A stretch of DNA of 64,000 bases. Source: Mycosarcoma maydis (Eukaryota > Basidiomycota > Ustilaginomycetes > Ustilaginales). Shown here in pieces: positions 44,000 to 54,068 of the stretch. Location of the stretch: positions 1,329,420 to 1,393,419 of the forward strand of contig NC_026482.1 in NCBI RefSeq assembly GCF_000328475.2, given 5' to 3'. Each line of letters starts with the position of its first letter. Within the stretch, counting starts at the first letter, position 1. Under the pieces are notes generated by a model, which ran no database searches, was not told where the DNA came from, and was given only the letters and a program-made list of their open reading frames with translations. The position numbers and the translations under genes are program-made.

Positions 44000-46918
44000 T
44001 CAGACAATGCCATTGTTGCTGCTTCCTGCCCCTTCATTGTTCGAGGGTGTGCTCGAGCCTTTACCTTTGCCCTTTCTGGCCAAAAGCTTGTCGATATACT
44101 CTTTGGCGAACGCTTTGATCTTGGCCCGTTTGTCCAATGACAGTTCGGTCAGAGCGCCGCGGGCAGGAGGCCATGATTTAGGGTTGCGCATCTCCTTGCC
44201 TACAATGGCATTCGTCAACTCCTTGGCATGGCGTTTGAAGCTCTCGCGTTCCAAGTCGTCCTTGTACTTGGACATTTGACGTACCACTAATTCGCCCACC
44301 AGCTTCCGAAGTCGTCGTTCGTTGGCAGCTACCGATTCCACGCTACCAGCTTTCGAGGTTGAGTCTGCAGCTGAACCGTTGGACGAAATCAGCTTCGATG
44401 CCGCCTGGCTCGATGACGACAAGGACGAGTGCTTGGCTCGCTTGTCCGAGTGACGAGATGCCGAAGAAGGGCGTTTGCGCGAAGAACCGCTCGTCTGACC
44501 GCCGTTGACCTCGAGCTCGCGTGCTGCTTTGGCGGCAGCCTCGGCTTCCTTTCGTGCACGCTCCTCCTGTTCGTTTGCCTCTCGGATAATGTCTTCGATC
44601 GACTTTGCAGACGGGGCAGCGGGCTGTGCTGATGGCTGCTGTTGTGCTGGTGGCTGCTGCTGCTGCTGCTGCTGCAACTGAATACCTTGCTGCTTGAGCG
44701 ATGAGACCAGGCCGGAAAGCGACTTGACCAACGACGAAGACAGGACAGACGTCACCTGGTCGGGTGTAAGCGGACTCTGACCCGAGGATTGGAGTCGGGT
44801 GGGCGTGAAGCTGCCTGGCGGGGATCGATGGTGGACGGCACCGCCCATGCGCTTTGCTGGTGCATTTGGCATCGAGGGTGGCGCAGGTGGCGGTTGCCAC
44901 GACGGTTTGATCTCGCGCAATTCTTGATCGCCCGAGAGAGCGTTTCCAAGCTCCGAAGAAACTGCATTAGGAGCTTGTGCATGTTCCAGGTCCAGCGGAT
45001 CGTCGAGATCCTGCATTCTTCTGCGGTCGATCCACGTGGTGACGGCGGTGGCATCCTTGTGATCGTCAGCGTCGGGTTTGAGAGCATCCTTGCGTGCGAT
45101 GCGGTACGTCATGTCGAGCTTCTTCCACGCCTCGAGCAGGTGTTCGGCGCGAGCAGATACCTCTGCGTCTGGTGCGGGAGGTGCACCTATTCGCACAGGT
45201 GCCAATGTCGGCTGGACTTGCGTGTAGTCGTTACGGTCAGCAGCCGAGTCGTCTTGCTTGACTTGACGTAGAGCGTCGAGGCTGGGTTTCTGATCTTCTG
45301 GCGAGCGTGGACGATAGGTCTGGGCAAGGATGCGAACCTGATCCTCAACGCCGCAATCAATGACCTTGTTGCGTGCTATGAGGGGCCACCGAGCAAGAAC
45401 ATTGATGATGAGAATCACAATGTCGCGATCATTCCACCATTGCTCGAGCAAGAACTGCATGAGGATAAAGCCGTGCAGCTTGACGAGCGACTTTTGTACA
45501 TTGACGTCGGTGGTCATTTCCATCCTGCGCAAAAGCTTTTCGAGAATCTCGCGTTTGGGACCTGCTTGGCGAGCGGCGGTCATGACGCGCGTTGCTTCGT
45601 GCTCCTGGATGGCACGCATCTGTGGGATAAAGTCGAGATCGAGCCGCTTTCCGCGCTTTCGACGAGAACCTTTTGCTTCTGTCTGCTCAACTTCGTCCGA
45701 GATGCCGAGCGCATCGAGGAAAAGGTCATCCATGCCGCTGAGGTCGGTCTGTGTCTTGCCGCCGAGAGTGCCGACGCAGTTGGGCTCACCGCAGAAGCAC
45801 TCTTGCGCGTCGTTGCCGTACCGGTCGACATTGTAGTTGAAGGTGAGCTCCTCGCCCTTTTGGATGTTGCGTTTGGCAAAGATGCCCATGCGAAGGTGTT
45901 TGCCAACCTGCCACTTGGAGACGGCGCAGTTGGGATTGCAGCTGTGGTTGATGAAGCGACCCTTGCCGCCCTTTTTGGTTGCATCGAGATATTCGTTAGG
46001 TTGCAACATCATGAAATAAAAGTGACGAATGCCTTCGATGCGATACTGCTGCATGCGTTGGAGAAAGGTGGTCTGGTTCATGACTTCGCCGACGTATTCG
46101 TAGATGAAGGTCTCTTTTGGGATGTCTTGGCAGGCGCGCAGGCCGAAGCCCTTCTTTTCGGTCTGAACAATGTCGACATCGACGTACTGTCTTCGATGGA
46201 AGCGCTGGTTGCGACACTGTTTGCCCCAGCGGCATTTTGAAGCTGAGCATTCGATCTGAGTCATGCGATTGATGCAGCCGGAATAGTCTGTGCAGGCCAT
46301 GTCAAGGTTGCCCGAGTTGGGCGTGCAGTCGCAGATCATGTAGTCGTCGAATTTGCCAGGCGGTCTGCCAAGCTTCTTGTCATGATAGTCATTGAAGGTG
46401 ATCTCGTGGAAAGTGGCCATCGCTGCTTGTTGTGCAAGGGGAAGATGGTTGATAAGCTGCGGTTGCAGCTTGGGTTTTGACTTGCGTGCCGAGGAGGAGG
46501 AGGCAAGCATGGCAGTGGATTCATGGTCGATGTCGAGCGCATCTCGAGAGTCGATGGATGATATCGGATCTGAGACTGGAGGAAAGCTGCCGTTTGAGTG
46601 CAAAGGTGAACGAGGCGAACGCTTTGGTGCTGGAGCTGCATCAGTGACGGACGACCTGGCAGTGGCAGTTTGTGGCGAGGGCGAGGGCGAAGGCGAAGGC
46701 GAGGGAGTGAAAGCGGGCGGTGGAGGAGGATGTGGTGACGGTGGCGGTAAAGATGCTGACGAGTGTGGGGAAGATTCATTCTTTGTGGGGAGGACACCTG
46801 GACGGGAATCGACACGGTTTCGATCCAAGTCGACGACGTTATCTGTAGCTTGGGCCACAGCCGTAGTGGCTTGCAGCGATCTCACCGCAGAAAAGGTGAC
46901 GTTGTGGTCCCAATCCAT
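44000..46918 (-). CDS. SET2: Histone H3 lysine-36 methyltransferase Set2
   Basis: The product is 972 residues. The N-terminus is low-complexity, with an SP-dipeptide run encoded by a hexanucleotide repeat at about 46676-46706. The AWS zinc domain starts near residue 192 (CDCTPNSGN). The SET domain follows (GFGLRACQDIPKETFIYEYVGE, then RFINHSCNPNC and ELTFNYNVDRYG). The post-SET cysteines are in ECFCGEPNCVG near residue 382. A helical region at about 450-560 (LHGFILMQFLLEQWW) is shared by Set2 proteins. A Q-rich stretch precedes the SRI domain at the C-terminus (VVRQMSKYKDDLERESFKRH), which binds the phosphorylated RNA polymerase II tail. Set2 trimethylates H3K36 in transcribed genes. All domains are intact. 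Confidence 0.96.
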   Translation of the reverse strand: MDWDHNVTFSAVRSLQATTAVAQATDNVVDLDRNRVDSRPGVLPTKNESSPHSSASLPPPSPHPPPPPAFTPSPSPSPSPSPQTATARSSVTDAAPAPKRSPRSPLHSNGSFPPVSDPISSIDSRDALDIDHESTAMLASSSSARKSKPKLQPQLINHLPLAQQAAMATFHEITFNDYHDKKLGRPPGKFDDYMICDCTPNSGNLDMACTDYSGCINRMTQIECSASKCRWGKQCRNQRFHRRQYVDVDIVQTEKKGFGLRACQDIPKETFIYEYVGEVMNQTTFLQRMQQYRIEGIRHFYFMMLQPNEYLDATKKGGKGRFINHSCNPNCAVSKWQVGKHLRMGIFAKRNIQKGEELTFNYNVDRYGNDAQECFCGEPNCVGTLGGKTQTDLSGMDDLFLDALGISDEVEQTEAKGSRRKRGKRLDLDFIPQMRAIQEHEATRVMTAARQAGPKREILEKLLRRMEMTTDVNVQKSLVKLHGFILMQFLLEQWWNDRDIVILIINVLARWPLIARNKVIDCGVEDQVRILAQTYRPRSPEDQKPSLDALRQVKQDDSAADRNDYTQVQPTLAPVRIGAPPAPDAEVSARAEHLLEAWKKLDMTYRIARKDALKPDADDHKDATAVTTWIDRRRMQDLDDPLDLEHAQAPNAVSSELGNALSGDQELREIKPSWQPPPAPPSMPNAPAKRMGGAVHHRSPPGSFTPTRLQSSGQSPLTPDQVTSVLSSSLVKSLSGLVSSLKQQGIQLQQQQQQQPPAQQQPSAQPAAPSAKSIEDIIREANEQEERARKEAEAAAKAARELEVNGGQTSGSSRKRPSSASRHSDKRAKHSSLSSSSQAASKLISSNGSAADSTSKAGSVESVAANERRLRKLVGELVVRQMSKYKDDLERESFKRHAKELTNAIVGKEMRNPKSWPPARGALTELSLDKRAKIKAFAKEYIDKLLARKGKGKGSSTPSNNEGAGSSNNGIV

Positions 46919-47976
46919 GTTGGAGCGATGAATGGGAACGTGTGTCAGTGGTGGCCGAGAGACGAAACCGAGCAGCCGTGTGCCACGAGCCGTGAGCCAG
47001 TCACGAGAGTGTTAGGGTGCGCGGACACGGACCGCGTCGATCGCGTCGGACGGCTGTGGCGCGAAAGCAGGGTCGACACTATGCTGTGGGATACTGGGTG
47101 AGATCAAAGAGGGCTGAGAATATCATGCGTAGTCCATTGGCGGAGCGAGTCGACGAGATGGTTACAATCGTGAATGTTCCAGGAGCAGACGCAAGAGCCG
47201 CGGAGGCGTGTGGCCATGGAACGAGGAAAGGCCGCGTGATTAGCTACGCGTGAGAATCGGTTGAGAATGTGCGATAGAAATGTAAAAAGATGGCCTTATT
47301 GGTAGGGCAGTGCTGATCGGAGAGATGATGGGATGAAGGATAGATCCGAACCCACGAGCGGGCGGGCCTCACGACTGTTTGGCAGGATGTTGAAACAAAG
47401 GAAGCCAGCCAGCCAGCCAGCCAGCCAAATTTTGTAAATCACGAATGTGAGTGATTGGTGACTGATGGAAGCAGTCACGAGTGACAGAGTGGCGTAAACC
47501 GACGCTGCAGAATTGCTGAGCCGAATCACGAAGGCTACAGCTGAGAGAGACACACAGAGAAAGAGAGCGCGGAGAGGGGCTGTGTGTTTAAAAAGGGATT
47601 TTCGCGTTGTGCTATGAAATCGTGAATGCTGAGCTTGGCTCATGATGTTTTTTACACAATACCATTGTTAGGTCAGCTCTTGTGTTTCTGAACGCGTCTG
47701 TTTCCTCCATTCTTGGTTGTGATTCGTGATTTGTGGTTCTTGCTAACTCTATATAGTCATGAGCGTTACTGGCGTAGAGCCGGCTGAGGCAATTTTAGCC
47801 TACCAGAGGACCAAAAATCACGATTTTTGATCGATTTTTTTTTTTTTTTTTTTAAATTTCATACACCGACCCAAGCCCAAAGAGCTACGGGAGAATAGAC
47901 GCCCGATTCACGATTCACGATATTGAGCAAAGCGAGCAGAAGAGAAAAGACGCCAAGCCGTGAACGCACAACACAA

Positions 47977-48004
47977 TTCGTGATTCGTGATTCTTGATTC
48001 TTGA
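47977..48004. repeat. Heptamer array, 2 x TTCGTGA + 2 x TTCTTGA
   Basis: Four head-to-tail units with the same two variants as the array at 24383-24410, but in the opposite order. It faces the inverted array at 48071-48098. Confidence 0.95.
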
Positions 48005-48070
48005 ATGGTGACCAAGAGACTTACGCTGCCAGGCCAAAAGCCGAACGAAAGACCAGTCGAAAATCACAAT

Positions 48071-48098
48071 CACGAATCACGAATCACGAATCACGAAT
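48071..48098. repeat. Heptamer array, 4 x CACGAAT
   Basis: Four perfect CACGAAT units, the reverse complement of ATTCGTG. Together with the array 67 bp to the left it forms a large inverted pair, which could fold into a hairpin. Confidence 0.95.
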
Positions 48099-48501
48099 CG
48101 ACCGACAGACGACAGCGGCTGCGAAACGAGCAAAGCGTGATAAGTTGGCCGAAAACCGCAGACGCGTAGTATCGCCGCCAGTCACCAATGTGCGTTTGGC
48201 GATGATCACTTCAGTTCCTCCGTCGATATCATTCAAGATCGTCTAGCCTTGCTCTCCGCCCTGCAATCGGTTTCCGTCACGACTTGCTTGCTTCGCTAAA
48301 CATTCACAATTGGATGCTTATACACCTATTCCGCTTCGCAGGCGTAATGTCGCTTAGATCCACGTGCACATCCAACACCATCTCCTTGACGCTCTACACC
48401 GTCTGAAATTCGTCCAACCACACCCCCATCTTGCTCTCCTCTTCTCCTCTACCATCTACCATCTGACCATTCTGTCGGAGAATAAATGTGGATCACCAGC
48501 A

Positions 48502-51102
48502 ATGTATCCCTATTCGCAGTCGCAGCAACCGCCGTACCACCATCCGCATAAACAGCAATCACAACCTCCACCTCATTTTAACCACACACATCATCCTCCC
48601 TCTCTGCCCCACCCTTCCCAACAGCAGCATAACCAGCCATACGCGCAGCAAACAACATCGTCTACACACCTGCACAGTCGGCCTGCCATGCAGCAACATC
48701 ATCATTCTCAGCATCAAATCCAGTCGTCCGCGTTCAACGGCGCCTTGCCTCCAAGGCCCACCCGCAGCTCCGCCATCCCCATCGTAGCCCCTGCCTCCAC
48801 TCCGGCTCCTCCAGCTGCACCCTCAAAGTCCGCGATCTCCTACGGTGCTGCAACTGCTGTCGGTACACCGCCACAGTCAGAAACACCAAAGTCTCCCATC
48901 GCCTCCAATGCCAACGCATCAGCGCGCAAACCGTGTCGCAACGTAGCCATCTATGGCAACTGCAAGTATCAGAATGACGGTTGCCCCTTCGATCACGCCT
49001 CTGCTTCCACTTCGTCCTCTGCCGTACAGCAGCTCAAGTCTCCCGCTTCTCAAAATGCTTCCGCACTATCAGCCGCCTCGCCTGCCAATTCGCCCAACAA
49101 GACCAGAGGCGCCCTCAATCCTCCCTCAAGTCCACTCAAGGGCTCCCTCAGCGCTCGCAACGTCGCAGCCGCCGTCTTTGTGCCCAAGGTCAATGGAAGC
49201 TCCTCGCCCTCGCTCTCTGTCGCCTCACCTGCCCCAGCTTCCAGATCCACTCTCGATGCCGTCACCTCCGAGCTTAGCGACCTGAGAGTCGATTCGTCCA
49301 CCACCAACCAAGTGTCTCCCAGTGCATACACCCACAACGGCCCCTCCACACCCAACATGTACACCTCCAGCTACGACGTTGACCCCCTCAGTAGCTCTTT
49401 TGATCCTACCCATCCAAGCAGCACGGCTGCACACGATCAGCAGATCGCCACGGCTACTCCTTCGGCACATGCCTCGCGTCCCTACAACCCCTACGAGCAC
49501 ATGAACGAGTTTGGCGACCCATCTCCAGGACAAGGCCCGCCCGGTATCGGTCTTAGCGCTGGTATCGACTACTACTCGGCTGCCGCAAACGGTGCCGCTA
49601 AGATCCGTCAGCCGCTCCACTACCACCTCTACGCACCGCCGTTGCCGCACGTCTCCAACTTGCATCCCCATCACCTCACCGCCAACGCTTTCTTCCTCCA
49701 CCCCAATCAACGCGAGGAGCTGCAGCGCAAGCAAGAGGCGATGCTTGCCAGCGTCCCTCCTCCCGAGCTTGGCGGTCCCAACCTACCCGAAGAGCTGCAC
49801 GTCTATCACTCGCTAGTGCCACTCGAGCATCCTGGTCCCGGCGCTCCTTCCACCATGGGCATGCCTCCCGGACTTATCGACCCCCGCATGGGCAATCCTG
49901 GTTCCAACGGTGCCACGGGCGCCTCGGGCGATCACAGCAAAGTGTTCGGATATCGAAGCCACTCGTACAAGGCCACTTGCACGCTTGATGGCAAGCGATA
50001 CGTGCTGCGCAGGCTTGAGAGCTTTCGACTGCAACACGAGGCTGCCATCGCTCTGGTCGAACGCTGGCGTCGCATTCGCCATCCTAGCATCGTCAGCGTT
50101 CGCGAAGCTTTCACTACACGCGCTTTCGGCGATCAGTCGATTGTCTTTGTCTACGACTACCATCCCTTGGCCACTACGCTCTACGCAGAGCACATGACCA
50201 TCAAGGCAGCTCAACCCGATCGTCGCACCGGTCGATTGCAGCCCGTTTCCATGCAGGTACCCGAACGCACCTTGTGGAGCTACCTCTGCCAGTTGACCTC
50301 GGCACTCCGTTCCATCCACTCGAGCAATCTCGCCGCGCGGTGCATCGAAGCCAGCAAGGTTCTGCGCACGGGCAAGAATCGTGTCCGTATCAACTGCTGC
50401 TCCGTCTTTGACGTGATTGCCTACAATCCTGACGAAACTGGCTCGGACGCGCTCAAGGCTCAGCAGCAAGAGGATATGGTCAACCTCGGTGCGCTCATCG
50501 TCAGCATTGGCCTCAACAGCATCTCTGCGACCAACGACATTGCTTCCAGTTTAGCCACCTTTGCTGGTCGCTACTCTGCTGAGCTCAAGAATGTTGTCGC
50601 ATGGCTGGTGGCGCAGACGCCTGCTCCTTACGAGTCTGTCGGCGGCGACGATGTGGTCGAGGTCGCTCGCAACGTCACCGAGCTGATCAAGGTGCTCGGC
50701 AGCCACTGCGCCGACGAGATGGATTCAGCGCTCAACTACACCGACTTGATGGAAAATTCATTGATGAAGGAGCTCGAAAACGGTCGGCTGGTGCGCTTGT
50801 TGTGCAAATTTGGCTTTATCAACGAGCGCCCCGAGTTTGACCACGATCCGCGTTGGGCAGAGACCGGTGATCGTTACGTGATCAAACTGTTCCGCGACCA
50901 CGTCTTCCACTCAGTCGACGAAGCCGGTCGTCCCGTGGTGGATCTGAGTCACATCTTGACCAACCTCAACAAGCTCGACGCCGGCACCGACGAAAAGATT
51001 ATGCTCACCTCGCGCGATGAACAAAGCTGCCTAGTGGTAAGCTACCGAGAGATCAAGAACTGCATCGAGAGTGCTTTCCAGGATCTGTCACGAACACGCT
51101 AG
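48502..51102 (+). CDS. PAN3: Poly(A)-nuclease complex subunit Pan3
   Basis: The product is 866 residues. The N-terminus is rich in Q, H, P and S. A CCCH zinc finger follows (CRNVAIYGNCKYQNDGCPFDH region, spacing C-x8-C-x6-C-x3-H), the known poly(A)-binding element of Pan3. A PAM2-like or Pan2-binding linker is S/P-rich. The pseudokinase begins near residue 480 with YKATCTLDGKRYVLRRLESF and contains IRHPSIVSVREAF. After a coiled coil, the C-terminal knob domain shows LVRLLCKFGFINERPEF and YVIKLFRDHVFHSVDE. Pan3 dimerises and recruits the Pan2 nuclease to poly(A) tails for initial mRNA deadenylation in the cytoplasm. The ATG at 48502 is the first in frame; the frame upstream opens with GTG. It converges on the hydrolase-like gene. 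Confidence 0.95.
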   Translation: MYPYSQSQQPPYHHPHKQQSQPPPHFNHTHHPPSLPHPSQQQHNQPYAQQTTSSTHLHSRPAMQQHHHSQHQIQSSAFNGALPPRPTRSSAIPIVAPASTPAPPAAPSKSAISYGAATAVGTPPQSETPKSPIASNANASARKPCRNVAIYGNCKYQNDGCPFDHASASTSSSAVQQLKSPASQNASALSAASPANSPNKTRGALNPPSSPLKGSLSARNVAAAVFVPKVNGSSSPSLSVASPAPASRSTLDAVTSELSDLRVDSSTTNQVSPSAYTHNGPSTPNMYTSSYDVDPLSSSFDPTHPSSTAAHDQQIATATPSAHASRPYNPYEHMNEFGDPSPGQGPPGIGLSAGIDYYSAAANGAAKIRQPLHYHLYAPPLPHVSNLHPHHLTANAFFLHPNQREELQRKQEAMLASVPPPELGGPNLPEELHVYHSLVPLEHPGPGAPSTMGMPPGLIDPRMGNPGSNGATGASGDHSKVFGYRSHSYKATCTLDGKRYVLRRLESFRLQHEAAIALVERWRRIRHPSIVSVREAFTTRAFGDQSIVFVYDYHPLATTLYAEHMTIKAAQPDRRTGRLQPVSMQVPERTLWSYLCQLTSALRSIHSSNLAARCIEASKVLRTGKNRVRINCCSVFDVIAYNPDETGSDALKAQQQEDMVNLGALIVSIGLNSISATNDIASSLATFAGRYSAELKNVVAWLVAQTPAPYESVGGDDVVEVARNVTELIKVLGSHCADEMDSALNYTDLMENSLMKELENGRLVRLLCKFGFINERPEFDHDPRWAETGDRYVIKLFRDHVFHSVDEAGRPVVDLSHILTNLNKLDAGTDEKIMLTSRDEQSCLVVSYREIKNCIESAFQDLSRTR

Positions 51103-51387
51103 TCCACTAAGCGCCAGTGAGAAAACAACCAGATTGGACATCTAGTCAGCATTCCGCTTCCTGTCTCATATAGCTGTAATGATATTCGCACTTGAACGCA
51201 CACGCCCTCGATGCTCGACTGCCAGTGAGCTGTTAACCAAGGATTAGCACTAGTAGACGCTGCGGCAATGTGAGCCTTGCCAGATGGGACGAAAAAAATG
51301 ATCTAAAAGCAGCAACGGTGACATGTATTATTCCTGAGAGGTCCAAAGAAGAGCGAAATGTATGCACACTGCGGCGTGGCGAGCAGC

Positions 51388-52749
51388 CTAGAGTTTGGAA
51401 GATCTGTGCTCGTTCTCTGAAGGATGAAAGTTGGGAGGTAGGTTGTGCAGATACGGCTGGAGGGACTGTTGATGGGCTGTGGGCGTGCTGGAAAAGTAAG
51501 GATGTGAGATGTTGGCAAAGGGACCGGAAGATGAGACGTTTGTTTGCAAAGCGGGCGGCAGTGTAGAGATGAGAGTGTTGGATGTCGGCAAGGAGGCGGA
51601 GGGCAGCACTTGTGGTTGAAGATTGGTGTGGTCGTAGTCCAAAAAGTAGTTGATGTCCCTGGCCACGCGCTCGGGATACTGCCAGATGAAGCCAGCGCCC
51701 GAATCCTCGTACAGGTTCAACGCCGGCTTGGGAAGACGGCACATGAGCTCCCAACTGCGACTGGCAGGGATGAGCGAGTTGTTAATGCCGTTCATGACGA
51801 GCACGGGCACATTGACTTTGGCCATCGGATCCGTATAGCCACCTGGACGTTGCTGTGGCAAGGTTTCCCAACTTCTCCATGCCAATCGCTGACATCGCAA
51901 CGGTCCCAGTTCTCGACGATCCTCCAACAGTCCGATAAACGGCGCTTCCGAGGGCAACTTGGAACGGTATTGGGCAAAACTGTTGATGCGCTCCCAGTGT
52001 TGTTCGAGCGCCTGCTGACCCGCCTCAGACTCGGTAAAAAAGGTGTGCTTCATGGCTTGCTTGACCTCTTCGGGTTTGGTACCGTCGTTGAGCGACAAGC
52101 GCGATGCGTTCATCAGGTTCCAGTCGTCGCGGGGCCATGCGATTGACATGGAGCTGCGCGAGCATTCCTCGTAGAGACGCGCCGAGATGGCGGGACCGGT
52201 AGTGGCAGCCGCCACAATTTTGCGCACGCGTGTGGTGGCAGGACTCGGATACAGCGCCGTCAACAACGCAGCTGCACCGCCCATGGCGAAGCCGAGCACG
52301 TCGTATTCGGCCGTTCCGAGTGAGTCGGCGACGGCGACGGCGTGTTTGGCCCACTTGTAGAACGAACCCATGTACGGGCGCGTATCCCGATTTGAAACCG
52401 ATCTACCGCAGTGACACGGATCAAAAATGATGAGTGGACGTGCTTTGAGCAGATGTGCCAGGAAGAGAGGATCCCACATGTCCATACCTGCGCGAAAATC
52501 GCAGTGCAGAAGCAGCGGCACCTCGGCTCGATTCCGAGGTTGTGCGAACGATGCTGAAGACGATCCCGCCACGTTCTCGGCAGCGATCCGATGGAAGGCA
52601 TCCGTTTCTACATTGAGCCAGCGATAGGCGATCTTGGCGCCCGAACCTATGTAGACAAAGTTGGTGAGCGTCGTCTGGACGATCTGCAGGCAATGACGCA
52701 GATATGGATCTGCGATCTCGGCGAAGAGTCCCGGTTTTTGGTCCTGCAT
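51388..52749 (-). CDS. Alpha/beta-hydrolase fold protein lacking the catalytic triad
   Basis: The product is 453 residues. The fold is clear from YIGSGAKIAYRW, the LLLHCDFRAGMDMWDP segment (normally the oxyanion loop), PLIIFDPCHCGRS, and the elbow. At the elbow the usual G-F-S-M-G-G reads GFAMGG, so Ala155 stands where the nucleophile Ser belongs. The acid site normally reads NG-x-ND and here is NGINNSLIP, with Asn324 in place of Asp. The His site normally reads DSGHGF and here is DSGAGF, with Ala352. All three replacements are read directly. The frame is long and uninterrupted, so it is a conserved-looking pseudoenzyme rather than a decayed gene. The last 85 residues are S/P/N-rich. Possible roles are ligand binding or scaffolding; no function can be assigned. 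Confidence 0.82.
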   Translation of the reverse strand: MQDQKPGLFAEIADPYLRHCLQIVQTTLTNFVYIGSGAKIAYRWLNVETDAFHRIAAENVAGSSSASFAQPRNRAEVPLLLHCDFRAGMDMWDPLFLAHLLKARPLIIFDPCHCGRSVSNRDTRPYMGSFYKWAKHAVAVADSLGTAEYDVLGFAMGGAAALLTALYPSPATTRVRKIVAAATTGPAISARLYEECSRSSMSIAWPRDDWNLMNASRLSLNDGTKPEEVKQAMKHTFFTESEAGQQALEQHWERINSFAQYRSKLPSEAPFIGLLEDRRELGPLRCQRLAWRSWETLPQQRPGGYTDPMAKVNVPVLVMNGINNSLIPASRSWELMCRLPKPALNLYEDSGAGFIWQYPERVARDINYFLDYDHTNLQPQVLPSASLPTSNTLISTLPPALQTNVSSSGPFANISHPYFSSTPTAHQQSLQPYLHNLPPNFHPSENEHRSSKL

Positions 52750-54068
52750 TCCGTGTGGTAGCTGCGTGGTGCTCTAGTCAACCAAAGCAATTCGGTCGAT
52801 GCGGGCGGGGATGATCAGCAGTATGGGGATCGTCTCGGACGTGCTGAACGTCGAATGATATATATTCAAGCAACTCGAGGGTAGGTCGAATTGGCGAACA
52901 GGCTGGATCGGAGGACGGCAGCGCTGTAGCAGCAGCAGCAGCACGGTCCAGTGCCAGCTATCCTTATCCTTTTCCTTTCCTTTCCTTCCCTTGCCTTTCC
53001 TTTGCATTCGCAATTTTGTTTACACCGCGTGGCAGTTTTTCCGAAGCCAAGAGGAGAGAAGGTTAGACCCTCGCTCGTCGCTTGTCTGGCACACGGCAAG
53101 ATCTCATGTCTGATTCACGATTCACGCTTCACGCTTCGAGTTCTTCCCGTTCGTCGAAACACACGCCAATTATTAATATGAATCACACAAATCACCAATG
53201 TCAATTTACGATCGATCGCTTTCGTATTGATTCAAATCATGAATGTCGGCTTTGCCGTACAGAGACGACACACCCTTGCCCATCCGGCACACAGGATGCA
53301 GACAGGACAGACAAAGAAGCGTTGTGACGTGTTGAAAGGTTAGCCCCGACACAAACGCACCAGCCTGCACTCAACACAAGCACGAGACGGGAAAGAGGAA
53401 ATCAGGTCAACAGCCAGCCGGTCAGGGTCTCTTTCACCCTAACCTGAACCCAACCCTAACCCTAAACCATTCAAGGAGTCCATTCTCTCAATCTTATATT
53501 ATTAATAATAATAATGATTGACATCGTATTTGTCTAGACTCTGACTGCTTGGCCTTTGCAATTCACGATTCTGATTGTTCCCCGACGCGGATTTGAGTTG
53601 TAGAATCTGACTTCCCCTCGAACTCACGACTTGAACGGGCGCATACAGTACAGTAATTACCGCTCCCAAGTTGAACCTTGCTTGACCTCTTCGAAATCAG
53701 ATCCGAAGTTCTATTTTTCCGGCACCTGCATTCGTGACGATTGTGCTTAACTTAAGTTAAATTTTCGTTTTCCACGGCTGACGACTCGGACTTGCATTTT
53801 GCCAGGTGCAAGTCATCTCGGAATCTTCGTCATGCTCCTGCCGGCCGACATGGTCGAGATGGATACGATCGGTGATCGGTTTGGTTTTTCTTGGCTGTCC
53901 GCTGTCCCGATGGGCGGGCACGATCATGAATCCTGTTCCACATCTTCAGCCTCCACTCGTGACTCACGACTCATGGCTGTCGCTTCTCTGCTCACATCTT
54001 CCTGGCTAGCTTTTGTTTGAGCACACCGTCAACAAGCTGGATCTGGCGCCCTCGCAACTGCAACGATC
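52750..54068. other. Spacer of 1.3 kb with telomere-type repeats
   Basis: No gene found. There is a T/C-rich tract at 52970-53010, heptamers at 53115-53140, CCCTAA repeats at 53437-53468 and an AT-rich trinucleotide tract (TAATAATAATAA) at about 53497-53513. Confidence 0.5.
53437..53468. repeat. Interstitial telomere-type repeat (CCCTAA)n
   Basis: Three CCCTAA hexamers, two of them adjacent, with a degenerate unit between. Fungal telomeres, including that of Ustilago, are TTAGGG arrays. A further TTAGGG occurs at 54409-54414. The tract may be a remnant of a repaired end or a binding site for telomere-repeat proteins. Confidence 0.85.

Larger units (their letters stand above)
46919..48501. 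other. Divergent promoter region, SET2 and PAN3
   Basis: About 1.6 kb. Content: (CCAG)-type repeat at about 47404-47428, T19 tract at 47835-47853, and heptamer arrays at 47977-48004 and 48071-48098 in opposite orientations. No gene found. A GTG-started upstream extension of the PAN3 frame (48364-48501) is counted as leader. Confidence 0.5.
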
